From Palsa-461 sp963768185 (lineage in GTDB: Bacteria; Actinomycetota; Acidimicrobiia; Acidimicrobiales; RAAP-2): a stretch of DNA of 64,000 nucleotides. Below, piece after piece: positions 25,810-34,692 of the stretch. The notes under the pieces are model-generated. The model did no database searches, was not told the origin of the DNA, and saw only the letters and a list, made by a program, of their open reading frames with translations. Made by a program: the position numbers and the translations under genes. Location: NCBI GenBank assembly GCA_963768185.1, contig CAVYGS010000004.1, positions 868,001 through 932,000 of the forward strand, read 5' to 3'. The stretch's first letter is position 1, and each line of letters starts with the position of its first letter.

Positions 25810-26630
25810 TGGGCGGGCCCTCGGACGGCAGCCATGAAAGTCCGGCGACGCGGCATCCCGAACACGATGCCGTGAGCGCTGAGGTCCGGAGCTGGTACAC
25901 GGACTCGACGCCGTCGATCGATCTCGCGGTCGTCTCGACCGGCTACGGGTTCCTCACCCATTCGGAGAGCCGGGCCGAGCTCAAGCGGCTCGTCCTGACC
26001 GTGGACACGCCCGGGGAGGTGGCTCCCGCACTCAGCGCTGCTGGTGATTTCCTCGGAACCCAAGCCTTCGACGTCTGGGTCGACGATCGCGGGCGGGCCG
26101 ACCGTCTGGCCGGAGCACTCCGGTCAGCCGGCCTCGAGCCGGACCAGAACACGGTGGTGCTTGCGCTCGTGGGTGACATTCGCGCTGAGCGGAGAACCGA
26201 AGGGTTGACGCTTGAGGACGTGACCGATCTCGACCAGCTCAGCAAGTGGGTGGCGGTCAAGATCCAGGGGTTCGCCGACATCGAGGATCCCCCGACGCCC
26301 CAGCAGCTCGATGGGGAGTTGGCCAACCGTCGGGCGGAGTGGCCGGTCTGCCGCTATCAGCTGGCCCGGCTCGACGGCGAAGAGGTTGCCATTCTCGGTC
26401 ACTACACCGGAGGCGACCAGATGGTGTTCAGCCTGGCCACTCAGCTGGCCTTCCGTCACCGTGGGATCGCCCAGACAGTGCTCGCTCGCTGGAGCCAAGA
26501 AGGCGACGATCAGTCCGTCCGTTCCCGGCTGATCAACTGTGACGACGGCGGTCCGGCAGACGCGCTCTATCGGCGGCTGGGCTTCGTCGACGAGGTGTAC
26601 TGGCATCGTCGCTACCGCGCGTCGAGCTGA
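25809..26630 (+). CDS. GNAT-family N-acetyltransferase
   Basis: A 273-residue protein with a C-terminal GNAT domain: VAILGHYTGGDQMVFSLATQ, then the acetyl-CoA loop LAFRHRGIAQTVLARW, and ALYRRLGFVDEVYWHRRY at the end. The N-terminal 130 residues are less conserved. ATG 25809 overlaps the hydratase stop by one base, so the two are cotranscribed; the longer frame from 25698 lies inside the hydratase gene. Acceptor substrate is unknown. Confidence 0.8.
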   Translation: MGGPSDGSHESPATRHPEHDAVSAEVRSWYTDSTPSIDLAVVSTGYGFLTHSESRAELKRLVLTVDTPGEVAPALSAAGDFLGTQAFDVWVDDRGRADRLAGALRSAGLEPDQNTVVLALVGDIRAERRTEGLTLEDVTDLDQLSKWVAVKIQGFADIEDPPTPQQLDGELANRRAEWPVCRYQLARLDGEEVAILGHYTGGDQMVFSLATQLAFRHRGIAQTVLARWSQEGDDQSVRSRLINCDDGGPADALYRRLGFVDEVYWHRRYRASS

Positions 26631-26669
26631 CCGCCGGCACCAGCGTGCTGCGTTCGGACTCCTGCGGGG

Positions 26670-28195
26670 TCAGACGGGGAGCACGCCGTGGCGCTTCTGG
26701 ATCATGCCCCGGTCCGCGGGGTCGGCGGCGGCGAACCGTCGAACCAGCTCGTCGCGAAGCTCTTCGAAGGGGACGACCGCGTCGACCACGAGGTCGCCAG
26801 CGAGCCGGTACAGGTTGACGTCCTCTTCGTACTCCCGTCGGCGTTCGTCCACGAACTTCGCCCGCTCGCCCTCGTCCTCGATGGCAGCGATTCGGTTGGC
26901 GTAGACGGCGTTGACCGCAGCCTCGGGACCCATGACAGCGATCTTCGCCGTGGGGAGCGCGAGGGTCGCGATGGGGTCGAAGGCGGGCCCGCACATCGCG
27001 TAGAGGCCCGCGCCGTAGGCCTTGCGGACGATCACGCAAATCTTGGGCACGCTCGCCTCGGTGACGGCGGCGACCATCTTTGCCCCGTGCCGGATGATGC
27101 CCTGGCGCTCGACCTGGGTCCCGATCATGAATCCCGGCACGTCGGCCAGGAAGAGGAGCGGCACGTTGTAGGCGTCGCACATCCAGATGAAGCGGGCGGC
27201 CTTGTCGGCCGAGTCCACGAAGAGCACCCCACCCTTGTTCGCCGGGTTGCTCGCCACAACGCCGATCACGTGGCCGTCGACACGCCCGAAGCCGGTCAGT
27301 ATCTCGGTCGCGAAGAGCGGCTTGACCTCGAAGAGGCTGTCGGCGTCGACGAGGCACTCGATGACCGCCCGCATGTCGTAGCCGGCCGCGTCGTCCTCGG
27401 GGAGCTCGGCGCGCGTCAGCGTTCGCACTGGTGCCTCGGGCGCCACCCCCGGTGGCAGCTGGCGCCACGAGGCCGGGAGATAGGAGAAGAGCAAGCGCGC
27501 CTGGTCGATGGCGTCCGCGTCGTCGTCGGCCAGGTTGTCGCCGCAGCCCGAGACCGTCGCGTGCATCCGGGCGCCGCCCATCTCCTCCAGGCTCACGTGC
27601 TCGCCGATGACTTCTTCGGCCATCCGGGGGGAGCCCAGATACATCGACGCGTTGCCCTGCACCATGATCACGACGTCGCAGAACGATGGGATGTAGGCAC
27701 CGCCGGCGGCCGACGGCCCGAAGAGGCAGCAGATCTGGGGGGCGACTCCCGAGAGCTTCACCTGGTTGGCGAAGATGCGGCCGGCGCCGCGGCGCCCCGG
27801 GAACATCTCGACCTGGTCGGTGATCCGGGCGCCTGCCGAGTCGACGAGCCAGAAGATCGGCAGCTCGTGTCGGATCGCCTGCTCGGTCATCCGGACGATC
27901 TTTTCGACCGTCCGCGCCCCCAGGATCCCGCCTTGACCGTCGGGTCGTTGGCGACCACGCACACCTGACGGCCGTCGACCCGTCCGATGCCGGTGACCAC
28001 ACCGTCCGCCGGGAGCTCTGGGTCCGAGGCGTTGGCCAACAGACCGTCCTCCACGAAGGTCCCAACGTCGAGGAGCAGTCCCAGCCGCTCGCGCACGGGC
28101 AGCTTCTTCTGCTCGGCGAGCTTGTCGCCGTAGCGGGCCTGGTTGCCGGCCAACGCCCGCGCGATGCGCGAGCCGAGCTCCTCGCTCTCGCTCAT
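26670..28195 (-). CDS. Acyl-CoA carboxylase carboxyltransferase (beta) subunit, apparent frameshift
   Basis: A carboxyltransferase of about 508 residues in the AccD5/MccB family that moves the carboxyl group from biotin to an acyl-CoA. Seen: WLVDSAGARI, CLFGPSAAGGAYIPSF, FLADVPGFMIG and MCGPAFDPIATLALPTAKIAVMG. The N-terminal 93 codons (28195 to about 27917) and the rest are in different frames; adding one base to the C-run at 27917-27921 restores NDPTVKAGSWGARTVEK. The ATG overlaps nothing downstream, but its 5' end shares ATGA with the dehydrogenase stop. No biotin-carrier alpha subunit is in the window. Context suggests 3-methylcrotonyl-CoA as substrate. Confidence 0.85.
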
Positions 28196-29334
28196 TCGAC
28201 CGGGAGCCCGAGGCTCCTGGCGATGACCAGGCGTTGGATCTCGCTCGTGCCCTCGCCGATCTCGAGGATCTTCGCGTCACGGTAGAGGCGGGCCACCGGC
28301 GACTCCTCCATGAAACCGGCGCCTCCGAAGACCTGGGTCGCCGTGCGAGTGGCCGAGACGGCAGCCTCGGTCGAGTACAGCTTGGCCATCGCGGCGGCCT
28401 GGCGGAAGGGCTGGCCGCTGTCCTTGCACCAGGCGGCCTTGTAGGTGAGGTTCCGAGCGTTCTCCACCGAGACGGCGAGATCGGCGAGCGAGAAGGCGAC
28501 CGCCTGGAACCGGCCGATGGGTCCGCCGAACGCTGCTCGCTGCTTCGCGTAGTCCAGGGCGTGGTCGAGGCAGGCCTGCGCGCAGCCGACCGCCAACGCG
28601 GAGATGGCGATCCGCCCGTCGTCGAGGATGGACAGGAAGTTCTTGTACCCACGGCCGAGCTCGCCGAGCAGCGAGTCGGCGCCGACCCGACAGTCTTCGA
28701 GCGCGATGTCGTGCGTGTCGCTCGCGTGCCAGCCGAGCTTGCGCAAGGGGGGCTGCACGTTGAGGCCCGGGGTCCCCGATGGGACGATGAACGACGAGAT
28801 CTCGTTGTCGGCCGTCTTGGCTGTCACGGTGATGACTGAGGTGATGGGCGTGCCCGAGTTGGTGATGAACGCCTTGGCGCCGTTCAGGACCCACCCATCT
28901 CCGTCCGGGGCCGCCCGCGTTCTGGTGGCGCGGGCGTCGCTGCCGGCGTCGGGCTCGGTCAAACCGAACGCGGCCAACGCCCGTCCCGTGAGCAGGTCGG
29001 GGAGCCAGCGCCCGCGCTGCTCGTCGGTGCCGAATCGGAAGATCGGCGAGGCCCCCAACCCGACCCCTGCCGACAGGGTGATCCCGATGGACTGGTCGAC
29101 CCGCCCGATCTCCTCGATGGCGAGGCACATGGACAAGAAGTCCCCGTCGGACCCGCCCCACTCCTCGGGGAACGGCAGCCCGAAGAGCCCGAGGTCGCCC
29201 ATGGCGTGCACGATCTCCACGGGGAGGCGACCGGCCTCGTCCCACTCGTCTGTGTGTGGGGAGATCGCCGAGCGCGCGAAGTCCCGGACGGTCTTCTGGA
29301 AGGCGATGTGCTCCTCGCTGGGTCGGAAGTCCAT
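28192..29334 (-). CDS. Acyl-CoA dehydrogenase, candidate isovaleryl-CoA dehydrogenase
   Basis: A 380-residue FAD enzyme that oxidises an acyl-CoA to the enoyl-CoA and passes electrons to ETF. FGLTEPDAGSDA, FITNSGTPITSVITVTA, KRAAFGGPIGRFQAV-type segment (QRAAFGGPIGRFQ) and EIGEGTSEIQRLVIARSL are all present. ATG 29334 has AAGGAGG four bases upstream. It is the first gene of a two-gene operon with the carboxyltransferase and is divergent from a tetR gene. With HMG-CoA lyase next door, the leucine-pathway role is the best guess; other branched or short-chain acyl-CoAs are possible. Confidence 0.85.
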   Translation of the reverse strand: MDFRPSEEHIAFQKTVRDFARSAISPHTDEWDEAGRLPVEIVHAMGDLGLFGLPFPEEWGGSDGDFLSMCLAIEEIGRVDQSIGITLSAGVGLGASPIFRFGTDEQRGRWLPDLLTGRALAAFGLTEPDAGSDARATRTRAAPDGDGWVLNGAKAFITNSGTPITSVITVTAKTADNEISSFIVPSGTPGLNVQPPLRKLGWHASDTHDIALEDCRVGADSLLGELGRGYKNFLSILDDGRIAISALAVGCAQACLDHALDYAKQRAAFGGPIGRFQAVAFSLADLAVSVENARNLTYKAAWCKDSGQPFRQAAAMAKLYSTEAAVSATRTATQVFGGAGFMEESPVARLYRDAKILEIGEGTSEIQRLVIARSLGLPVE

Positions 29335-29342
29335 CGGACCCT

Positions 29343-29360
29343 CCTTAGCGATCCCTAAGG
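29343..29360. promoter_or_regulatory. Palindromic operator candidate in the divergent promoter
   Basis: CCTTAG-N6-CTAAGG is a perfect 6-bp inverted repeat in the 40-base gap between the dehydrogenase and tetR genes. It overlaps the dehydrogenase ribosome-binding site. Its place and symmetry fit a TetR-type repressor site controlling both directions. Confidence 0.55.
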
Positions 29361-29375
29361 ATACCATTTGGGGCG

Positions 29376-29989
29376 GTGAGCCAGCAGACCACGAGCGCGG
29401 GCCCAAGAAGGGCTCGAGGCAGGCCGACTTCCTCCAGGTCGCGGCCGAGCTCTTCGCGGAGCGGGGGTATGGCGGCACCTCGATCGATGACCTCGGCGCG
29501 CGCCTCGGCGTCTCGGGTCCCGCGGTGTACTGGCACTTCGCCAGCAAGGAGGCGTTGCTCACCCAGATGCTCACCGACATCAGCGAGCGCCTGCTGGCGG
29601 GCGGGGACCGCTGCGTCGCCGAGGCGGCCGACGACCACGAGGCACTGCGCAACCTGGTGGGCTGGCAGGTCGAGTTTGCGCTTGGCCACCCCGAGCTGAT
29701 CACGGTCCATGCGAGGGACCTGGCGCACGTCCCGCCGTCGGCACGCCAGCGCATCCGGCGGACCCAGCGCCTGTATGTCGAGCGGTGGGTCGAGGCGCTC
29801 GGGGGCATCGCGCCGGAGGTGCCCGCCGCCGTCCGCCGCTCGGCCACTCACGCGGCCATCGGCCTCATCAACTCGACCCCGTACCTGGGCGAGGTCGTCG
29901 ACCGCCCGGCCATGGCCCAGCTCCTGACCAACATGGCTCTCGCCGCGCTCTACCGAGCGCTCGACCGACCGGGGTCCGCCGGTGACTGA
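29376..29989 (+). CDS. TetR-family transcriptional regulator, start or frame uncertain
   Basis: A regulator of about 200 residues. The helix-turn-helix is clear: FLQVAAELFAERGYGGTSIDDLGARLGVSGPAVYWHFASKEAL, here quoted only in part as AAELFAERGYGG, LGARLGVSG and VYWHFASKEAL. That frame has no ATG, GTG or TTG in a sensible place. GTG 29376 begins MSQQTTSAGPRRARG in another frame and would join it if one C is added near 29419, so a one-base indel is likely. It is divergent from the acyl-CoA dehydrogenase and overlaps the HMG-CoA lyase start by 8 bases. A repressor of the local catabolic genes is the natural reading. Confidence 0.78.
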
Positions 29990-30854
29990 GCGCGCCGTCG
30001 CCGTGCGCGAAGTCGGGCCGCGCGACGGGCTCCAACGCGAGGACCCGCTCCCGGTCGAGGCGCGGCTCGAGCTGATCGCGGGCCTCGCGGCGTGCGGTTT
30101 CTCGGACATCGAGGTCGCGGCCTTCGTCTCGGAGCGGGCGGTGCCAGCCATGGCCGGCGCGGCCGAGATGGTGGCCGGCCTACCCCGGCAAGCCGGTTGC
30201 ACGTGGTGGGCGCTCGTCCCGAACGCCGTCGGCGCCGAGCGGGCCACGGCCGCCGGCATCGACCACGTCACCGTCACGGTCTCGGCGTCGGAGGGTTACA
30301 GCCAGCGCAATGTGCACATGTCCACCGAGGACTCGTCGCGCCAGGCGCTATCGATCATCCCGACCGTCGGTCACGCGGATGTGGTCATCTCGTGCGCGTT
30401 CGGCTCCCCGTACGAGGACGTCATCGAGCCCGCAGACGTGGCCCGCCTGGGGGATCGCTTCCGGGCCGCCGGCGGGTCGGTCACCCTCGCCGACACGACC
30501 GGTGTCGCCTCGCCGCGCCGGCTCGGTGAGGTGCTCGCGCTGACCGGCACCGATGTCGGCCTCCACCTGCACGACACGCGGGGGTCCGCGCTCGTGAACG
30601 CCTATGCCGCCATGCAGCTCGGGGTGACGCGGTTCGACACCTCGGTGGGCGGGCTCGGAGGCTCGCCCTTCGCCGACGACGCCGGAGGGAACCTCGCGAC
30701 CGAGGACCTCGTCGCGCTGCTCGACGACCTGGGCAGCACGACCGGCATCGACCTCGATCGGTTGCTCGCCGTCGACGAAACGCTCGCCCGGCTCATCGGG
30801 CGCCCCCTCCCGGGCCGGGTCGCCCAGGGCGTCCGGCGCGCAGGATCCGGCTGA
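29982..30854 (+). CDS. Hydroxymethylglutaryl-CoA lyase
   Basis: A 290-residue TIM-barrel lyase that splits HMG-CoA into acetoacetate and acetyl-CoA, the last step of leucine degradation. REVGPRDGLQRE is the metal- and substrate-binding start, LHLHDTRGSALVNAYAA the metal-binding His-x-His, and GLGGSPFADDAGGNLATED replaces the usual GCPYAxGAxGNVATED loop, without the family Cys. Start GTG 29982 overlaps the tetR stop, so both are cotranscribed. Confidence 0.88.
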   Translation: MTERAVAVREVGPRDGLQREDPLPVEARLELIAGLAACGFSDIEVAAFVSERAVPAMAGAAEMVAGLPRQAGCTWWALVPNAVGAERATAAGIDHVTVTVSASEGYSQRNVHMSTEDSSRQALSIIPTVGHADVVISCAFGSPYEDVIEPADVARLGDRFRAAGGSVTLADTTGVASPRRLGEVLALTGTDVGLHLHDTRGSALVNAYAAMQLGVTRFDTSVGGLGGSPFADDAGGNLATEDLVALLDDLGSTTGIDLDRLLAVDETLARLIGRPLPGRVAQGVRRAGSG

Positions 30855-30901
30855 CCCCGGGCTGGGGTGGCCCCGAGCGCGTCCGGTACCCTGAGGTCGC
30901 C

Positions 30902-31423
30902 ATGGCCCAGCCGACGTTCGTTCCCATTACCGAGGCCGACCAGGTCCGTTCGGCGCGCCGGCTCTCCGTCCCGGGCCACTGGCACGCCGACCGCCCTGGT
31001 GACCTGGTCGGGTCGTCCCGTCCGGCCGGGGTCCGCCGCGGCACGCCCGGGCCGGACCAGGGATTCGCGATGCGCCTGGCCCATCGGTTCGAGGGTCGTC
31101 TGCACCTCGTCCACGGCGAGGACACCGAAGACGTGCTTCTCGGCGTGGCGATGCTCGCCTCGAAGCGAGCCGGCCTGGTCGGGCGGGCTCCGTGCATCTA
31201 CGACCTCGATGCCGTGTTCTCGTTGTTCGGTTTCCTCCTGCCCTCGCCGCCGCCCGAACTGGTTGAGCAGCGCCGGTCCCTCTTCGCCTCGGCATCGCGC
31301 GAATACGTCGCCCAACGCGCCCTAGTGGACGCGGTACCCGACGAGACGCTGCTTCTCTCGGCCGACGAACTCTCGGCCCGTCTCGGCGAATGGAGGAGCC
31401 TGCTCCAGGCCGCGAAGCCATAA
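30902..31423 (+). CDS. Conserved hypothetical protein
   Basis: A 173-residue soluble protein from ATG 30902. I do not recognise a named domain. It has a hydrophilic N-terminus with HWHADRPGD, a compact alpha/beta-looking core (GRLHLVHGEDTEDVLLGVAMLASKRA), a single Cys in RAPCIYDLDAV and a helical C-terminus. No membrane segment or signal peptide is visible. It is convergent with lgt, 20 bases apart, and 48 bases after the HMG-CoA lyase gene. Confidence 0.6.
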   Translation: MAQPTFVPITEADQVRSARRLSVPGHWHADRPGDLVGSSRPAGVRRGTPGPDQGFAMRLAHRFEGRLHLVHGEDTEDVLLGVAMLASKRAGLVGRAPCIYDLDAVFSLFGFLLPSPPPELVEQRRSLFASASREYVAQRALVDAVPDETLLLSADELSARLGEWRSLLQAAKP

Positions 31424-31442
31424 CCGACTGGCCTTTTGTCGA

Positions 31443-32327
31443 CTACGAAGAGGTCACCTCGGGTTGTGAGGCCCCCTCATCGGTCGAGACCTCCCTCGGC
31501 GGCGCATCGTCCGGCCTTCCCCCCGGGGCTCCCGACCGGGCCCAGGTCACCCAGCGCCGTCGGGTGACAACGAGCAGCGCCACGCCTCCGACGACCAGCG
31601 CGATGCCGGCGGCCTGCACCAGATCCGAGCCGAGCCGCCCGTCCTCGCCGAGCCAGAGGTGCTCGTCCAGGAACCGCTCGGTGCCCCAGAGGACCATCCC
31701 GAGTCCGAGCACCGTCCCGGCCGGGAAGCCCGCCCGAGCCGAGCCGTCGGGCCAGCGCCGCAGCCGTCGCTCGGTCGCGATGAGCACGCAATAGATGGAG
31801 CTGTCCTCGAGCGCCTGGAAGATCGGGACCGGCAGCCGCTTGCCGACCTGACCCGCGTAGTACATCCCGAACCACTGGTGGGTCGGATGCCCGCCGCCCG
31901 CCACCATGAGCTGGGGCCCGAGCAGCCGGCCGACCGCCCACGCCGCCATGAGCACGGGGGCCACCAGGTCGAGCGCTTCGACCATGGTGAGCTCGGGGAG
32001 GCGCCGGTGCGTCTGCCAGATGCCCACCGGGACGGCGAAGAGGATGCCGCCGAAGGAGGACAGTCCGCCGTGCCAGATGGCCAACACGTCGCCCGGGTTG
32101 GCGTCGTAGAAGGAGAGGTTGGACAGCACGTGCAGGGAGCGGGCCCCGACCACCGCGGCGACGATGACCCACACGAACATGCCGGCGAGCCAGTCGGTGC
32201 GCAGACCCTTGGCCCGGAGCCGGCGGCCGAAGTAGACGTAGCCGAACCAGAACGCGATCGCGAGACCGATGCCATAGGTGTGGACCTCAATCGGCCCGAT
32301 GTGGAACGCGACGGGGATGGGCTTCAT
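31443..32327 (-). CDS. lgt: Prolipoprotein diacylglyceryl transferase family protein, divergent
   Basis: A 294-residue membrane protein with about seven helices. IPVAFHIGPIEVHTYGIGLAIAF at the start and AIWHGGLSSFGGILFA are strong Lgt signatures; the HGG segment is the catalytic-region His. The usual GRxGNFxNxE box is reduced to VGRLLGPQLMVAGGG: the Gly-Arg remains but both Asn residues and the Glu are absent. That may mean altered or lost activity. ATG 32327 is preferred; TTG 32345 is possible. The C-terminal 35 residues are charged and Pro-rich. Confidence 0.8.
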   Translation of the reverse strand: MKPIPVAFHIGPIEVHTYGIGLAIAFWFGYVYFGRRLRAKGLRTDWLAGMFVWVIVAAVVGARSLHVLSNLSFYDANPGDVLAIWHGGLSSFGGILFAVPVGIWQTHRRLPELTMVEALDLVAPVLMAAWAVGRLLGPQLMVAGGGHPTHQWFGMYYAGQVGKRLPVPIFQALEDSSIYCVLIATERRLRRWPDGSARAGFPAGTVLGLGMVLWGTERFLDEHLWLGEDGRLGSDLVQAAGIALVVGGVALLVVTRRRWVTWARSGAPGGRPDDAPPREVSTDEGASQPEVTSS

Positions 32328-32387
32328 CGGAGGCTCAGCCCCCAAGTATTGCCGGGACGGATCGGTGCTCCGCCTCGGTCACGGCCC

Positions 32388-33540
32388 CTACGGCCGGTGG
32401 ACCCCGACGAAGCCGTCGCCCAGGCGGATCGACGTGATGTGCACGACCTGCCCCGTCTCGGGGGCCTCGATCATCTCGCCGTCGCCGACGTACATCGCCT
32501 CGTGCTCGCTGCCGCCGGGTCCGTAGAACAAGATGTCGCCCGGCTCCATGTCGTTGACCGACACCGGCGCGGTGTCGTCGAACTGCGAGCCCGAGTAGTG
32601 GGGGAGGTCGACGCCGGCCTGAGCCCACGCCCACATGACGAGGCCCGAGCAGTCGAAGCCGCCGGAAGGGTCGCCGGGCGTGCCCCGAGGCGATGTGCCG
32701 CCCCACACGTAAGGGACCCCGAGCTGGGTCTCGGCGGCCGCCACGGCGGTGGCCGCCCCGCCGGCGGGCGGCAGCGGCGGCAGGGTCGCCCCCTCGGCGA
32801 GGAGCGACTGGGTCAGCGTCGACTCGTTCTCGTCGGCCTCGTTCTGGGCTTGCTCCTCCAACACGCCGAGCTGCCCCTTGACCTGGCCGAGCTCCGAGTC
32901 GAGCTTCGACTGCTCCTCGCCGGCCTCGGTGCGGGCCGCTGCGGCTGCGTTGACCGCCGCCTGCGCGGAACCCCGCTGGGTCGTGAGCTCGGCCTTCTGA
33001 TTATCGAGGGCGACCTGGGCGGTGTGCAGGTCGGCCACCGCCACGTCGAGGTTGCCGGTCGCCACGTCCCCGTACTCCTGCTGCTCGGCGAACGTCTTCT
33101 GGTTGCCTGCGAACAGCGGATTGGAGGTGTTGGCGGTGCCGTCGGCCATGTACGCGTCGATGGCGGCCGAGCGCAGGTGCACCTTGTCGAGCGAGACGTT
33201 GTGCTGATCGGATGCGATCTTGCTCTCGGTGACCGCGATCTGGTTCTCGATCGCGGAAAGCTGGTCTTGCGCCTCGTCGAACTTCTGGCCGAGCACCCCG
33301 ATCTGGTTGGTCGCCGCCGAGATTTGCGACTCGAGCTGGTCCGCCTGGGCCTGGAGCGATCCGATGGTCGCGGCATCGGTGCCGCTCGAGGGTCGCGAGC
33401 AGCGGGGCGATGGCGAGAGATCCGACCGCGAACATTGCCAGGACCGGACGCCAGGAACGCCAGAGCCCCCGGAGGCTCTGCCCGGACCGCGATTGGAGAC
33501 GGGCTGAACCCCCCTCGACGTCAGTCACAATGCGACACAT
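32388..33540 (-). CDS. Secreted NlpC/P60 peptidoglycan hydrolase with coiled-coil domain, apparent frameshift
   Basis: A RipA/RipC-like cell-wall endopeptidase. The 5' part (from ATG 33540) has a hydrophobic export segment RPVLAMFAVGSLAIAPLLA. A one-base indel near 33383-33390 separates it from the rest, which begins TIGSLQAQADQLESQI. A long coiled coil rich in Gln, Glu and Lys follows. The C-terminal NlpC/P60 domain has the nucleophile Cys in GGFDCSGLVMWAW, a His in SEHEAMYVGDG, and ETGQVVHI. Proteins of this type cleave peptide stems during cell separation. A reference frame beginning at 33296 would miss the export signal. Confidence 0.82.
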
Positions 33541-33588
33541 CTTGACGAAACGACCGTTGGGGGGTCAAACACCGTCGTCAGCGCGGAG

Positions 33589-33597
33589 TGTGGATAA
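33589..33597 (-). promoter_or_regulatory. Isolated DnaA-box-like 9-mer
   Basis: TGTGGATAA is an exact complement of the consensus box TTATCCACA. It is alone, in the gap between the divergent NlpC/P60 and CoA-lyase genes. A chance match or a regulatory site is likelier than a replication origin. Confidence 0.3.
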
Positions 33598-33624
33598 CTG
33601 CCGATTCGACGATAAACCCCCAGG

Positions 33625-33644
33625 TTGGCGAGCAACTTGGCGAG
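33625..33644 (+). repeat. Short direct repeat upstream of the CoA-ester lyase gene
   Basis: TTGGCGAG occurs twice (33625-33632 and 33637-33644) with a 12-base period, about 105 bases before the lyase start. The spacing of roughly one helical turn suggests a regulator binding site. Confidence 0.35.
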
Positions 33645-33749
33645 TTCGTGACGATCGCGTATCAACGGCTCAAATGTCTGTTTCCGGGCTCGCGCGGCCC
33701 CGCGATCAGGCTTTTCGGGTCGTCGGGGCCACCCGTTACGATCGCACAC

Positions 33750-34691
33750 ATGTCCGCTCGTTCACGTGATCTGCCCCGTCGTTCGTGCCTGTCGACGCCC
33801 GCGTCGAGCGAGCGCTTCCTCGAGAAGGCACCGACCGTGCCGGCTGACATGTCCTTCCTCGATCTCGAGGATTCGGTCGCCCCGTTGGAGAAGGTGGGCG
33901 CGAGGGCGAAGGCGGTCGACGCCATCAAGAACCTCGCGTGGGACGACCGGGTGCTCTGCGTTCGGGTGAACGCGTGGGACACCAAGTGGACCTACGGCGA
34001 CGTGATCGAGGTCGTGTCGGGGTCCGGCGAACGTCTCGACGAGATCATGCTGCCCAAGGTCCAATCGGCGGCCCAGGTGATCGCACTCGATCTGCTCCTC
34101 ACCCAGATCGAGGAGAACTGCGGGTTGCCGGCTGGCCACATCGGCATCGAGGCCCAGATCGAGACGACGCGCGGTCTGATCAATGTCGAAGAGATCTGCG
34201 CGGCCTCGCCGCGACTCGAGACGATCGTCTTCGGCCCGGCGGACTTCGCGGCGTCGATGGAGATGCCGGTGCTCACCGGTGGGGTCCAGATCCCCGAGTA
34301 CCCGGGCGACCACTTCAACTACGTCTTCTCCAAGATCCTGATGGCCGGACGGGCCAACGGCCTCCAGGTCATCGACGGCCCGTTCCTGTTCGTCCGCGAG
34401 CTCGACCAGCTGCGCGACTACTCGCAACGCACCCGCGTGCTCGGCTATGACGGCAAGTGGGCGCTGACGCCCGACCAGGCGGCCGTCTTGAACGAGGTCT
34501 ACTCGCCGACCCAGGAACAGTTCGATCGCGCGTACGACATCTTGGACGCCTACCGCCAGGCGACCGAGGGCGACCGGCGCGGTGCGGTGATGTTCGGGGA
34601 CGAGATGATCGACGAGGCCAGCCGAAAGATGGCCACGAAGTTCGTGACCCGCGGCGAGCAAGCCGGGCTGCGGCGCTCCGAGTCTACGTAG
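33750..34691 (+). CDS. HpcH/HpaI-type CoA-ester lyase, candidate beta-methylmalyl/malyl-CoA lyase
   Basis: A 313-residue TIM-barrel lyase of the CitE/Mcl family. ATG 33750 is the first family-like start. FLDLEDSVAPLEK gives the metal-binding acidic pair, AQIETTRGLINVEEI the second Glu, and VFGPADFAASMEM the substrate loop. The length and the C-terminal helical tail match malyl-CoA lyases rather than citrate-lyase beta chains. It is next to, and convergent with, the methylsuccinyl-CoA-type dehydrogenase gene and 2.8 kb from a MaoC hydratase. That supports cleavage of beta-methylmalyl-CoA to propionyl-CoA and glyoxylate. Confidence 0.82.
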   Translation: MSARSRDLPRRSCLSTPASSERFLEKAPTVPADMSFLDLEDSVAPLEKVGARAKAVDAIKNLAWDDRVLCVRVNAWDTKWTYGDVIEVVSGSGERLDEIMLPKVQSAAQVIALDLLLTQIEENCGLPAGHIGIEAQIETTRGLINVEEICAASPRLETIVFGPADFAASMEMPVLTGGVQIPEYPGDHFNYVFSKILMAGRANGLQVIDGPFLFVRELDQLRDYSQRTRVLGYDGKWALTPDQAAVLNEVYSPTQEQFDRAYDILDAYRQATEGDRRGAVMFGDEMIDEASRKMATKFVTRGEQAGLRRSEST

Positions 34692-34692
34692 C

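Noticed and set aside
33589..33597. Replication origin
   Set aside because: Only one DnaA-like box is visible, with no dnaA, dnaN or cluster of boxes nearby.
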